Below are positions 7,802 through 15,654 of a DNA stretch of 64,000 nucleotides, piece after piece. The notes beneath the pieces were generated by a model. It ran no database searches. It saw only the letters and a program-made list of their open reading frames with translations, and was not told the DNA's origin. Both the position numbers and the translations under genes were made by a program. This stretch comes from Myxococcales bacterium (GTDB lineage Bacteria > Myxococcota_A > Polyangia > Polyangiales > Polyangiaceae), in the NCBI GenBank assembly GCA_016712525.1, contig JADJQX010000007.1, positions 1,426,001 through 1,490,000 of the forward strand, given 5' to 3'. How positions within the stretch are numbered: position 1 is the stretch's first letter; each line of letters opens with the position of its first letter.

Positions 7802-8520
7802 GCGTGCGCCTCGTCACGATCGCCGCGGGCTCCGATCTCGTCGCGGCGGCGCGCGACCTCGGAAAGGCCGGGCGCTCCTGGTTTCGCGCCTCGGGGAACC
7901 TCTCGGCGGTCGAGGTCCGCCGCTCCGGGCACGAGGCCCTCACGCTCGACGGCGACGCGCTCCTCGTGTCGCTCGAGGGCCCGTGCGAGGGCCCGCTGGT
8001 CGGCCTCGTGAGCCACGCCGACGCCCTCGGAACACGCCTCGTCGCGGGCGAGGTCATCGCGGCGCTCACGTCCACGACCACCATCGTCTGCGTGCTGACC
8101 GAAGAGGCCGAAGCGCTCGCCCTCGTGCCCGAGCCTTCGCTCGCCCCGCGGGTGCCGTCGCACCACTCCGAGCCCGCCCTCCCCCCTTCGAGCCCGTCGT
8201 CCGCGCCCGTCATCGCCGAGCTCACCCGCGACGTTCCCCCCGCGCGCGGCTCGGCCCCGAGCCTCGGCGCCGCCATTCCCCCTCGCCCTGCCCGCGCGCG
8301 GGTCGACGAGGTCGACGCGGTCTTCCCCGACGCCGGCGACAGGGTCGAGCACTTCGCGTTCGGCGCGTGCGAGGTCGTCCAGAGCGACGGCGACCGCCTC
8401 CACGTCCGCCTCGGCAAGGACGGCCGCATCAAGGAGCTCGCGCTGGCGATGCTCAAGGTCTCAGAGCTCCCCGACGACGGGGCCCCGGGCCGCCGCTTCA
8501 AGCTCGAACGGCGAACCTAA
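7798..8520 (+). CDS. PPC/DUF296-like N-terminal domain protein with a small C-terminal beta-domain
   Basis: 240 residues. The first about 110 residues (RLVTIAAGSDLVAAARDLG, WFRASGNLSAVEVR, VSHADALGTRLVAGEV) resemble the PPC (DUF296) domain found in plant AT-hook proteins and stand-alone bacterial trimers. A Pro/Ser-rich linker (about 120-175) leads to a C-terminal block GDRVEHFAFGACEVVQ...VRLGKDGRIKELAL that looks like a small Tudor/SH3-like barrel. The start GTG overlaps the stop of the barrel-protein gene. Function unknown; both domain calls are by eye. Confidence 0.5.
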   Translation: MSVRLVTIAAGSDLVAAARDLGKAGRSWFRASGNLSAVEVRRSGHEALTLDGDALLVSLEGPCEGPLVGLVSHADALGTRLVAGEVIAALTSTTTIVCVLTEEAEALALVPEPSLAPRVPSHHSEPALPPSSPSSAPVIAELTRDVPPARGSAPSLGAAIPPRPARARVDEVDAVFPDAGDRVEHFAFGACEVVQSDGDRLHVRLGKDGRIKELALAMLKVSELPDDGAPGRRFKLERRT

Positions 8521-8550
8521 CCATCGGTAATCGTTCAGCTTTAGAGAGCA

Positions 8551-9468
8551 TCAACTCTCGTAGAGCGCGTGCGCCACGACCTCGCCCGAGCCCGCGGTGA
8601 GCCGCTTTCCTTCGCCGAAGGCCGACGTCTTGATCGATGCGAGCGCGTGCACACGGTCGCCCTTTCGCGCCACCGAGGTGACCTCGCCGACCTCGACGCC
8701 TGCGTCGCTCACCTTGTCCCCGCGGGTCATGTCCCCCTGCCCCTCCAGCCTCACGAGCGAGCGCTTCGCGTGGCCGCGGTGCTCGAGCATGTAGAGCACC
8801 TCTTGGCCGAGGTAGCAGCCCTTCGAGAACGAGACGCCCGACCCGTGGAGGCCGGTCTCCTGGGGGTAGTCGGTCGGGCCGAAGTCGAGCCCGAACCGCG
8901 GGACACCGAGCGTGACGCGGAGCTCGGCCTCGATGGTGGGGTCGACCATGGCGGCCCCCGTCTCTCGCATGACCTCGGCCACGCGCTCGGCGAACGTATC
9001 GACGTCCTCGAGGCCGAGCACGTGGGCGACCGGCACCCGCGCCGGCGCCTTGGGCCATACGCCTCCCCCGAGCCCCGACGCGACCTCGGCCGCCTTCGGA
9101 CCGTACACCCGGAAGACGGGCCGGACGTCGTGGGCGATCTCGACGTCCTCCATGATGAGGTGGTGCTCGAGGGTCTCGTGCACCTTGTCCCGGGCTTCGG
9201 CCGCGAGCACGAGGAGCGTCTCTTCGGGGCGCACGAGCACGTGCATGTCGGCGACGATTTTCCCTTTCTTTTCGCATAGAAAGGTAAAAGCCGACGCCCC
9301 CGCGGCGAGCTTGCTCACGTCCTGGGTGACGAGCCCCCCGAGCCACGTGAGGCGGTCTTTCCCGCGGAGCGAGAGCACGGCCAAATCGTCGGCGCGGGCC
9401 ATGATGGCGTGGGTCTCGACGAGGCGCTCGGCTTCTTCGCGGGTCGTGGGTTTCACGGGCATGACCAT
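8551..9468 (-). CDS. ygfZ: YgfZ/GcvT-family folate-binding protein (Fe-S cluster repair, tRNA modification)
   Basis: 305 residues from the ATG at 9468 (a second ATG at 9462 is equally possible). The diagnostic YgfZ motif K-G-C-Y-x-G-Q-E is present as KGCYLGQEV. The family binds tetrahydrofolate and supports radical-SAM Fe-S enzymes such as MiaB. The N-terminal LSLRGKDRLTWLGGLVTQDV and FTFLCEKKGKIVADMHV are typical. It is divergent from the lipid kinase gene, with 72 bp between starts, and convergent with the PPC-like gene. Confidence 0.9.
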   Translation of the reverse strand: MVMPVKPTTREEAERLVETHAIMARADDLAVLSLRGKDRLTWLGGLVTQDVSKLAAGASAFTFLCEKKGKIVADMHVLVRPEETLLVLAAEARDKVHETLEHHLIMEDVEIAHDVRPVFRVYGPKAAEVASGLGGGVWPKAPARVPVAHVLGLEDVDTFAERVAEVMRETGAAMVDPTIEAELRVTLGVPRFGLDFGPTDYPQETGLHGSGVSFSKGCYLGQEVLYMLEHRGHAKRSLVRLEGQGDMTRGDKVSDAGVEVGEVTSVARKGDRVHALASIKTSAFGEGKRLTAGSGEVVAHALYES

Positions 9469-9540
9469 ACGCACGAGCCCGAGAAAGGGAACCCTCGCCG
9501 GCGCCCCTTCCTTGACCAATCGATCCCTTCGGGGGAAACC

Positions 9541-10497
9541 ATGGCTCGCATGGCAGGCATCGGCATCGTCCTGAACCCCCGCAGTCGGAAGAACCTGAAA
9601 GACCCGAAGGCCGCCCGGCGCCTCGCGTCGACGTTGGGGGACCACGGGGTCGTCCGCGAGGCGCGCTCCCTCGACGACCTCTACCGCATCGCCGAAGACT
9701 TCAAGCGCCTCGACATCGACGTGCTCGGCATCAGCGGGGGCGACGGCACGAACCACGTCACGCTGACCGGGTTCATCGACGTCTACGGGGGCAACGCGCT
9801 CCCGCAGATCGCCTTCCTCCGCGGCGGCACCATGAACACCGTGGCGAACTCCTGCGGCGTCTCGCGGGGCAAACCCGAGGGGCTCCTCTCCAAGCTCCTT
9901 CGCCGCTACGTGGTCCGCGGCGCGCGCCCCCTCGAGAACGTCGAGCGGCACGTCGCCCGGATCGGCGAGCACTACGGGTTTCTGTTCGGCACGGGCGCGG
10001 TCCGAGGCTTCCTCGCGGAGTACTACGCCGGCGGCCCCCCCGATCCCGTGATCGCCGCGAAGACCCTGCTCCGGGGCGTCGGCAGCACGCTCGTCGGCGG
10101 CGAGATGGTGAAGCGCATGTGCGCGCCGTTCCGCGGGCGCGTCGTGTTCGACGACGGCTCGAGCTGGGAGGACCGCGACTACCTGTCGACGGCCGGTGGC
10201 ACCATCGACCAAATCGGCCTAAATTTTAAGCCGTTCTACCGCTATGCCGAAAAGCCCGGGTGTTTTCACATGCTCGGGATCACCGCGAGCCCTGCGCGGT
10301 TCGTCCGAAACCTGCCGCGAATCCTGCAGGGTCGCCCCATGGCCGAAGGGGCGACGTTCGAGGCCGTCGTGCCGGCGGCCACGATCGAGGCGCGGCGCGG
10401 GGAGCGCATCGCCTACATGATCGACGGAGACCTCCACGAGTCCGGCGCCGAGCTCCGCATCGAGACGGGGCCTCGCGTCCGCATCCTCGTAGGCTGA
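9541..10497 (+). CDS. Diacylglycerol kinase-family lipid kinase
   Basis: 318 residues. The nucleotide-binding DAGK signature GGDGT (66-70) sits in GISGGDGTNHV, after an N-terminal VLNPRSRKN strand-loop. The family phosphorylates diacylglycerol, sphingoid bases or related lipids; the C-terminal half is the usual beta-sandwich. ATG at 9541 follows GGGGGAAACC, a plausible ribosome site. No neighbour shows the substrate. The open frame upstream overlaps ygfZ and is not used. Confidence 0.85.
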   Translation: MARMAGIGIVLNPRSRKNLKDPKAARRLASTLGDHGVVREARSLDDLYRIAEDFKRLDIDVLGISGGDGTNHVTLTGFIDVYGGNALPQIAFLRGGTMNTVANSCGVSRGKPEGLLSKLLRRYVVRGARPLENVERHVARIGEHYGFLFGTGAVRGFLAEYYAGGPPDPVIAAKTLLRGVGSTLVGGEMVKRMCAPFRGRVVFDDGSSWEDRDYLSTAGGTIDQIGLNFKPFYRYAEKPGCFHMLGITASPARFVRNLPRILQGRPMAEGATFEAVVPAATIEARRGERIAYMIDGDLHESGAELRIETGPRVRILVG

Positions 10498-10560
10498 GGC
10501 GTCGCTCTTCGGGGCCCGAAGCCTTGCGCTCGGCCCTTTCGGGCGGCTACCTTTCGGGCC

Positions 10561-11220
10561 GTGCGTGAACCTGCCGTCTCGAGAGCCACTCGTCGCCCAC
10601 TCTTCGTGGTCGCGGCCATGGTGGTCGGCGCCTGCCTCACGAGCGGAGGCAGTGCGCACGCCGACACGCTGACCTCCGCCGAGAACGAGCGGCTCGCCCG
10701 CGGCGAGACGGTCGCCCGCCCCGTCACGATCGACAACGACGACCGGCGCTACGTGGGCGGCATCACCTACGCGGTCGTGCGGGCCTCGGTGTCCGACCTG
10801 CAGGCCCTCTTCGAGGACGTGAGCTCCTACGCGAACGTGCTGCCTCGCACGAAGAAGGCGTCGCTCGTCGCCGAAGAGGGCCTCGACCAGCTCGTCGAGC
10901 TCCGCCAAGGCAACGCCCTCATCGACGCCAAATACACGCTCCGCGTGAGGCACGAGGCCTGGAGGAGGGACGTTCGCTTCTGGCTCGACGCGCGCCGCCC
11001 GCACGACATCCGCGACGCGTGGGGTTACTTCCACGTCGACCCCCTCCCGGACGACGCCGAGGGGCCGCGGTCCCTGGTCACGTACGCCGTGCTCGTCGAC
11101 GTCGGCCCCGGCATCGTCCGCGAGCTCTTCGAAGAGCGCCTCCGCGCCGTGCTCCTCTCGACCCCCGACATCCTCTCGCGGTACGTCGCATCGCGAAGGC
11201 GCGCGCCGACCCACGGCTGA
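10561..11220 (+). CDS. Exported START/SRPBCC-like lipid-binding domain protein
   Basis: 219 residues starting at GTG, with a signal peptide (hydrophobic 13-33, SAHA-DT cleavage). The mature part ITYAVVRASVSDLQALFEDVSSYANVLPRTKKASLV is the usual helix-grip entry of START/polyketide-cyclase-like domains, where an acid-rich loop and DVSSYANVLP precede the beta-sheet. Such domains bind lipids or hydrophobic ligands. It is 3 bp upstream of the ABC permease gene and forms an operon with it. Confidence 0.65.
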   Translation: MREPAVSRATRRPLFVVAAMVVGACLTSGGSAHADTLTSAENERLARGETVARPVTIDNDDRRYVGGITYAVVRASVSDLQALFEDVSSYANVLPRTKKASLVAEEGLDQLVELRQGNALIDAKYTLRVRHEAWRRDVRFWLDARRPHDIRDAWGYFHVDPLPDDAEGPRSLVTYAVLVDVGPGIVRELFEERLRAVLLSTPDILSRYVASRRRAPTHG

Positions 11221-11223
11221 CCC

Positions 11224-12156
11224 ATGCCGATGCGCATCCTCTCCATCGCGCTCAACACGTACCGCGAAGCGGTGCGCGCGCGTGTTCTCTACGGGCTGCT
11301 CGCCTTGGCCCTCGCGACCACCGCGTACTCGGTCGTGCTCGGGGCGATGTCCCTCCACCAAGAGAAGCGCGTCATCGCCGACGTGAGCGCGGCCTCCATC
11401 TCGCTCTACTCGGTGCTCGTCGCCATCGTCTTGGGGGCCACCTCGCTCCACCGCGAAATCGAGCTGAAGACGCTCTTCCCCATCCTCACGCGACGGCTCG
11501 TTCGCCACGAGTTCGTCCTCGGGAAGTTCTTCGGCATCGGGCTCACGATGGCGGTGTTCGTGCTGCTCGACGGCGGGACGGCCCTCGCCCTCCTGGCGAA
11601 CGAGGCCGGGCGCTCGCCGGGTGTGGTGCTCGGCACGGTGGCGGGGTTCGGTGTCACCCTCGGGCTCGCGCTCTACCGCTTCGAGCGGATCCGCGTGTTC
11701 GTGCTCATCCCCTTCGCGATCGCCTATTTCGCGGCGATGGTGGTGCTCGCGGCGCCGGCGGGCGGGGAGCGCACCCTCGTCGTCGCCCAGTGTGGGCTCG
11801 CGCTGTTCGAGGTCGCGATCGTCACGGCGATCACCGTCTTCTTCTCGTCCTTCTCCACACCTTTCCTCACAGCGATCTTCACGCTCGCGATCTTCGTGTT
11901 CGGGCGCTCGGCCGAGACCCTCGGGAACCTCCCCGCCAAGACCGTCGGTGTGCTCGCGAAGCAGATCGGGTACGTCGTGTCGAAGGTCGTGCCGAACCTC
12001 CATCTGTACGTTCCCGAGCGCGCCCTGCTGCTCGGCGAGGTCGACGGGGTGCCCATCGGGCCGTACGTCGCGAAGGCGGGGCTCAACGCGGCCTTTTATT
12101 CGGCCCTCTTGGTCGTGCTCGCGTGCGCCGTGTTCCGAAAGCGGGACCTTCAGTGA
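11224..12156 (+). CDS. ABC-2 type transporter permease
   Basis: 310 residues with about six membrane segments. The N-terminal LNTYREAVRARVLYGLL and the block ELKTLFPILTRRLVRHEFVLGKFFG are typical of ABC-2 permeases that work with a separate ATPase. No ATP-binding subunit is found nearby, so its partner is elsewhere or missing. The stop TGA overlaps the GTG of the next gene. Transported substrate unknown. Confidence 0.8.
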   Translation: MPMRILSIALNTYREAVRARVLYGLLALALATTAYSVVLGAMSLHQEKRVIADVSAASISLYSVLVAIVLGATSLHREIELKTLFPILTRRLVRHEFVLGKFFGIGLTMAVFVLLDGGTALALLANEAGRSPGVVLGTVAGFGVTLGLALYRFERIRVFVLIPFAIAYFAAMVVLAAPAGGERTLVVAQCGLALFEVAIVTAITVFFSSFSTPFLTAIFTLAIFVFGRSAETLGNLPAKTVGVLAKQIGYVVSKVVPNLHLYVPERALLLGEVDGVPIGPYVAKAGLNAAFYSALLVVLACAVFRKRDLQ

Positions 12157-12815
12157 GTGACGCGGCGCCGAGCACGTCGGGCTCGGTTCGGGCGAAGGGG
12201 CTCGCCGTAGGGTTCGCGGCGCTCGCGACCCTCGCCTTGGCCACGGTCCACGAGACCCGCGAGGGGGCGAACGCGATGCTCGCGAGCGACGTCGCGCTCG
12301 CCGCGAAGAACCCCGATTTGGCCATCGCCGAGGCGTTCTCGGCGGCCACGCACGTCGCGCCATTTTCGCCCTACGCACGCGAAGGTCACGCGAGGCTCCG
12401 CCAGATCGCCGAAGACGCCGAGAACCGCGGCGACGACGAGCTCGCCCTCACGGCGTGGCGCGCGATCCGAGCGGCCGAGGTGGCGACCAAGAGCCCCTTC
12501 TCCGGGGACGCGGCTCGTAGAAAACACGCCGAAGCCGCGATCGCCCGCATCGACGCCCGCCGCATGCTCATCTTGGGCGCCAAATCGCCCGGCTTCGTGA
12601 GGTTCGACGAGGGCGAGCTCGCGAAGCGGCACGGGCGCGATCCCACACCGGCGCCCTTCACCTTCTTGGTGCTCGGAGCAGCCGCCGTGGCCTTCGCGAC
12701 GGCGAGCGGCGCCCTCGCGCGACGAGGGTTCGGGCTCCGAGGCCGGCCCTCCTGGATCGCGGCTGCGGTCGTCGGGGTCTCCGTCGCTGGGGCCGCGTTC
12801 GCGCTCGCGCGTTGA
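12153..12815 (+). CDS. Membrane protein with a helical (TPR-like) periplasmic segment
   Basis: 220 residues starting at GTG 12153, overlapping the permease stop. One membrane segment lies near residues 16-33 and two near the C-terminus (about 165-185 and 197-216). Between them are paired helices (DLAIAEAFSAATHVAPFSPYAREGHARLRQIAEDAENRGDDELALTAW-type spacing) that look like one or two TPR units. Coupling with the permease suggests an accessory subunit of the same transporter. No known family recognised. Confidence 0.55.
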   Translation: MSDAAPSTSGSVRAKGLAVGFAALATLALATVHETREGANAMLASDVALAAKNPDLAIAEAFSAATHVAPFSPYAREGHARLRQIAEDAENRGDDELALTAWRAIRAAEVATKSPFSGDAARRKHAEAAIARIDARRMLILGAKSPGFVRFDEGELAKRHGRDPTPAPFTFLVLGAAAVAFATASGALARRGFGLRGRPSWIAAAVVGVSVAGAAFALAR

Positions 12816-12890
12816 CGGCCGCCGTTCGCCGCATCGCGGCAAGCCCGCAGGGTTCTGGGGTTTTTCGGCCGTTTATGGCAAACAGCGGGG

Positions 12891-14441
12891 ATGGCAAACG
12901 TCCCCATGGACACGCAGAAAGTCGCCCGCTGCCGCGAGCTCGCGGGCGCCGTCGCCGACGACGTCCAAGGCTACATCGATCGCCACACGAGCGTCGGGGC
13001 CGAGCGCACGATCTTGCGCTCGTACGGCGTCGATGGCCTCGACGACCGCGGCGCCCCGCTCGTCAACGTCGCGGTGGAGCGCTACCAGCGCGAAGGCCTC
13101 CTCGGCCGTGGGATAAGCTATTTTCTCGGGCGCGCGCTGCTCTCTGGCGCGGACGACGTGCAGGACGCCGCCGAGCGGCTCGCGTTCGGGCCCGAGGTCG
13201 ATCGCGGAGAGGGTGGACCGGACGTGGCCGCGGTGCGCGCGGCGCTCGAGCCCCACGCGAAGGCCGCCCTCGCCCGCGTCGACGCCGCGAAGGCGCAGCG
13301 CGAGGCACGAAAGGCCGCGATTTCTCCCGGTCCGACGCCGCACAAGTACGTGATCGTCGCGACGGGGAACATCTACGACGACGCCGTGCAAGCCAAGGCC
13401 GCCGCCCACGCGGGCGCGGACGTCGTCGCGGTCATTCGCGCCACGGCGCAGTCCCTGCTCGACTACGTGCCCCACGGCGCCACGACCGAGGGCTACGGCG
13501 GCACGTTCGCCACGCAGGAGAACTTCAAGATCATCCGCCGCGCGACGAACGAGGCCTCCGAGGAGTACGGCAGGTACATCCACCAGACGAACTACTCGTC
13601 GGGCCTCTGCATGAGCGAGATCGCCTGGATGGCCGCGGTCGAGGGGCTCGACATGCTCCTCAACGACGCCATGTACGGGATCCTCTTCCGCGACATCAAC
13701 ATGTGCCGAAACTTCGTCGACCAGTACGTGTCGCGCCGCTTCATCGCGCGAGCGGGCATCGTCATCAACACGGGCGAGGACAACTACCTCACCACGGCCG
13801 ACGCCGTGGAGAAGGCCCATACGGTGCTCGCGAGCCAGTTCATCAACGAGGCCTTCGCGAAGCACGCCGGTGTCCGCGAGGAGCAGATGGGCCTCGGGCA
13901 CGCGTACGAGATCGACCCGTGGAAGGAAGACTCGTTCCTCTTCGAGATCGCCCAAGCGCAGCTCGTGCGGCAGGTGTTCCCGAACCACCCCATCAAGTGG
14001 ATGCCGCCGACGAAGCACAAGACGGGCGACATCTTCCAGAGCCACGTGCACGACGCGCTCTTCAACCTGGTCGGCATCACGACGAACCAGAGTATCGAGC
14101 TCCTCGGCATGTTCAGCGAGGCGATCCACAACCCCATGCTGATGGACCGCTACCTCTCCCTGAAGGCCACGAAATACATGTATACCACATGCAAACACCT
14201 GGGCGACGAGATCTCCTGGAAGCCCGACGGGATCGTCGCGAAGCGCGCCGTCCAGGTGCTCGACGAGTCTCTCGAGCTGCTCGAGAGCGTCGCCAAGGAG
14301 GGCATCTGGGAGGCCATCTCGAAGGGGGCCTTCGCCGACGTGAAGCGCACACGCGAAGGCGGAAAGGGCTTCCATGGCGTCGCCGAGCGCCACGCCGACT
14401 ACGTGAACCCCGTGCTCGATCTGCTCGAGAAAGGAACCTGA
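12891..14441 (+). CDS. kamD: D-lysine 5,6-aminomutase, alpha subunit
   Basis: 516 residues, the normal size. With KamE it forms the adenosylcobalamin- and PLP-dependent aminomutase that moves the terminal amino group of D-lysine (or L-beta-lysine) from C6 to C5. The body is the TIM-barrel subunit; blocks such as GATTEGYGGTFATQENFK, YIHQTNYSSGLCMSE and NTGEDNYLTTADAVEKAHTV match KamD. kamE follows after 2 bp. No lysine 2,3-aminomutase, kdd, kce or reactivase genes are adjacent, and no cobalamin riboswitch is seen in the 75-bp gap upstream. Confidence 0.95.
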   Translation: MANVPMDTQKVARCRELAGAVADDVQGYIDRHTSVGAERTILRSYGVDGLDDRGAPLVNVAVERYQREGLLGRGISYFLGRALLSGADDVQDAAERLAFGPEVDRGEGGPDVAAVRAALEPHAKAALARVDAAKAQREARKAAISPGPTPHKYVIVATGNIYDDAVQAKAAAHAGADVVAVIRATAQSLLDYVPHGATTEGYGGTFATQENFKIIRRATNEASEEYGRYIHQTNYSSGLCMSEIAWMAAVEGLDMLLNDAMYGILFRDINMCRNFVDQYVSRRFIARAGIVINTGEDNYLTTADAVEKAHTVLASQFINEAFAKHAGVREEQMGLGHAYEIDPWKEDSFLFEIAQAQLVRQVFPNHPIKWMPPTKHKTGDIFQSHVHDALFNLVGITTNQSIELLGMFSEAIHNPMLMDRYLSLKATKYMYTTCKHLGDEISWKPDGIVAKRAVQVLDESLELLESVAKEGIWEAISKGAFADVKRTREGGKGFHGVAERHADYVNPVLDLLEKGT

Positions 14442-14443
14442 CG

Positions 14444-15208
14444 ATGCACCCACCCGACGCTCCCAGCGCCCCCATTCGCGCGTACGGCGACCGCGAGGGC
14501 GACGGCATGGTCCAAATGTCGTTCGTGCTCCCCCTTCCCCCTTCGGCCAAGGCGCGCGAGGCCGCGAAGCGCTTCGCCGCCGAGCACGGCCTCCGCGAGC
14601 CGCTCGTCTCGACGATGGAAGAGTGCGCAAAGGGGTTCTCGTACTTCGTCGTCTACGGGCACTCCGTCCACTCGGTCGACGTGGCCCAGATCGACGTCCC
14701 CGAGATCCGCACCGAGCCCCTCACGCGCGAGGAGGTCGAGCACCGCATCAAGGCGCGCCTCGGCCGAAAGATCGTCGTCGTGGGCGCGTGCACGGGCTCC
14801 GACGCGCACACCGTCGGCATCGACGCGATCCTCAACTACAAGGGCTACGCGGGCGACAAAGGCCTCGAGAGCTACAAGGGCTTCGAGGCCTTCAACCTGG
14901 GCGCGCAGGTCGAGAACGAGCAGCTCGCGGAGCGCGCGCGGGCCCTCAAGGCCGACGCCATCCTCGTGAGCCAGATCATCACGCAGCGGAACTGCCACAA
15001 AGAGAACGCGCTCGCGCTCATCGATCTGCTGAAAAAACAAGGGTACCGCGACAAGGTGCTCGTGCTCCTCGGCGGGCCTCGCATCGACCACAAGCTCGCC
15101 CTCGAGCTCGGCTTCGACGCGGGCTTCGGCCCCGGCACCAAACCGAGCGACGTCGCCTCGTACCTCGTCGAGCACCTCGCGGCGCCCCACGCGAGCCCCG
15201 AGCCCTGA
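14444..15208 (+). CDS. kamE: D-lysine 5,6-aminomutase, beta subunit (B12- and PLP-binding)
   Basis: 254 residues. The C-terminal Rossmann domain carries the cobalamin motif DAHTVG with the axial H122, and K133 (in NYKGYAG), 11 residues later, matches the spacing of the PLP-binding lysine of the clostridial enzyme (H133/K144). Later motifs VSQIITQRNCHKEN and FDAGFGPGTKPSDVA are family-typical. The ATG lies 2 bp after the kamD stop, so the subunits are co-translated. Confidence 0.95.
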   Translation: MHPPDAPSAPIRAYGDREGDGMVQMSFVLPLPPSAKAREAAKRFAAEHGLREPLVSTMEECAKGFSYFVVYGHSVHSVDVAQIDVPEIRTEPLTREEVEHRIKARLGRKIVVVGACTGSDAHTVGIDAILNYKGYAGDKGLESYKGFEAFNLGAQVENEQLAERARALKADAILVSQIITQRNCHKENALALIDLLKKQGYRDKVLVLLGGPRIDHKLALELGFDAGFGPGTKPSDVASYLVEHLAAPHASPEP

Positions 15209-15231
15209 CAGGCACGGTCTCCACCCCCTGA

Positions 15232-15264
15232 CGAGCCGCGCCGCGCCTCCGCGGGTGCGGCTCG
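15232..15264. terminator. GC-rich hairpin between kamE and bfd, possible bidirectional terminator
   Basis: CGAGCCGC (15232-15239) pairs with GCGGCTCG (15257-15264), with a nested CCGCG/CGCGG stem inside. It lies between convergent genes. There is no U-tract on either strand. Confidence 0.4.
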
Positions 15265-15283
15265 CCGCCTCATGCGCTCCGCG

Positions 15284-15499
15284 CTACGCCGCGCACGACT
15301 TCCGCGCGAGGGCGCCCGCTGGCACGAGGCCCGGGCCGTCGTCGCGGTCGGCCACCATGTCGGCGATCTGGCCGAGGCACGACCCGCAGTCTCCGCCGGC
15401 GCGGCACGCCTTGGTGATCCCCTCGACGGAGGTCACGCCCTCCCCGATGAGGCCTTCGATTTCGGAGTCCGTGACGGCGAAACACGAGCACACGTACAT
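15284..15499 (-). CDS. bfd: Bacterioferritin-associated ferredoxin (Bfd-like [2Fe-2S] protein)
   Basis: 71 residues. The four cluster cysteines are C4, C6, C38 and C41 (MYVCSC and DCGSC), the Bfd pattern; C32 is an extra cysteine. Bfd delivers electrons to bacterioferritin to release stored iron. No bacterioferritin gene is nearby. The promoter just upstream carries a Fur-box-like dyad, which fits induction under iron starvation. The start ATG is 11 nt after the -10 box, so the transcript has almost no leader. Confidence 0.88.
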   Translation of the reverse strand: MYVCSCFAVTDSEIEGLIGEGVTSVEGITKACRAGGDCGSCLGQIADMVADRDDGPGLVPAGALARKSCAA

Positions 15500-15510
15500 C
15501 GTGGAAAAAG

Positions 15511-15539
15511 ATGATACTGAAACCCGTTATCAACTTCAA
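15511..15539 (-). promoter_or_regulatory. bfd promoter with overlapping Fur-box-like dyad
   Basis: On the minus strand TTGAAG (15539-15534), a 17-nt spacer and TATCAT (15516-15511) form a good sigma70-type promoter. A 21-bp dyad TGATA-N11-TATCA (15512-15532) covers the spacer and -10 box, a position where a bound repressor would block transcription. Fur control of bfd is known in other bacteria; here it is inferred, and the dyad fits the Fur consensus only partly. Confidence 0.5.
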
Positions 15540-15593
15540 GGCGTCGACGCGCTTTTTTTGACTTTTCGCCCGCAAAATCTCCCGAGGCGGTTG

Positions 15594-15637
15594 CCGAAAA
15601 AGCACGACCCGGCCGCTCCCGCAGGGAAGCCGGGTCG
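15594..15637 (-). terminator. Rho-independent terminator of lon
   Basis: On the minus strand CGACCCGGC (15637-15629) and GCCGGGTCG (15613-15605) form a strong stem, followed by TGCTTTTTCGGC. It begins 18 nt after the lon stop codon. Confidence 0.85.
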
Positions 15638-15654
15638 GCCCGATTCGACCGCGC

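Noticed and set aside
12816..12890. Cobalamin riboswitch upstream of kamD
   Set aside because: Gap is only 75 bp and the conserved B12-box sequences are not present.
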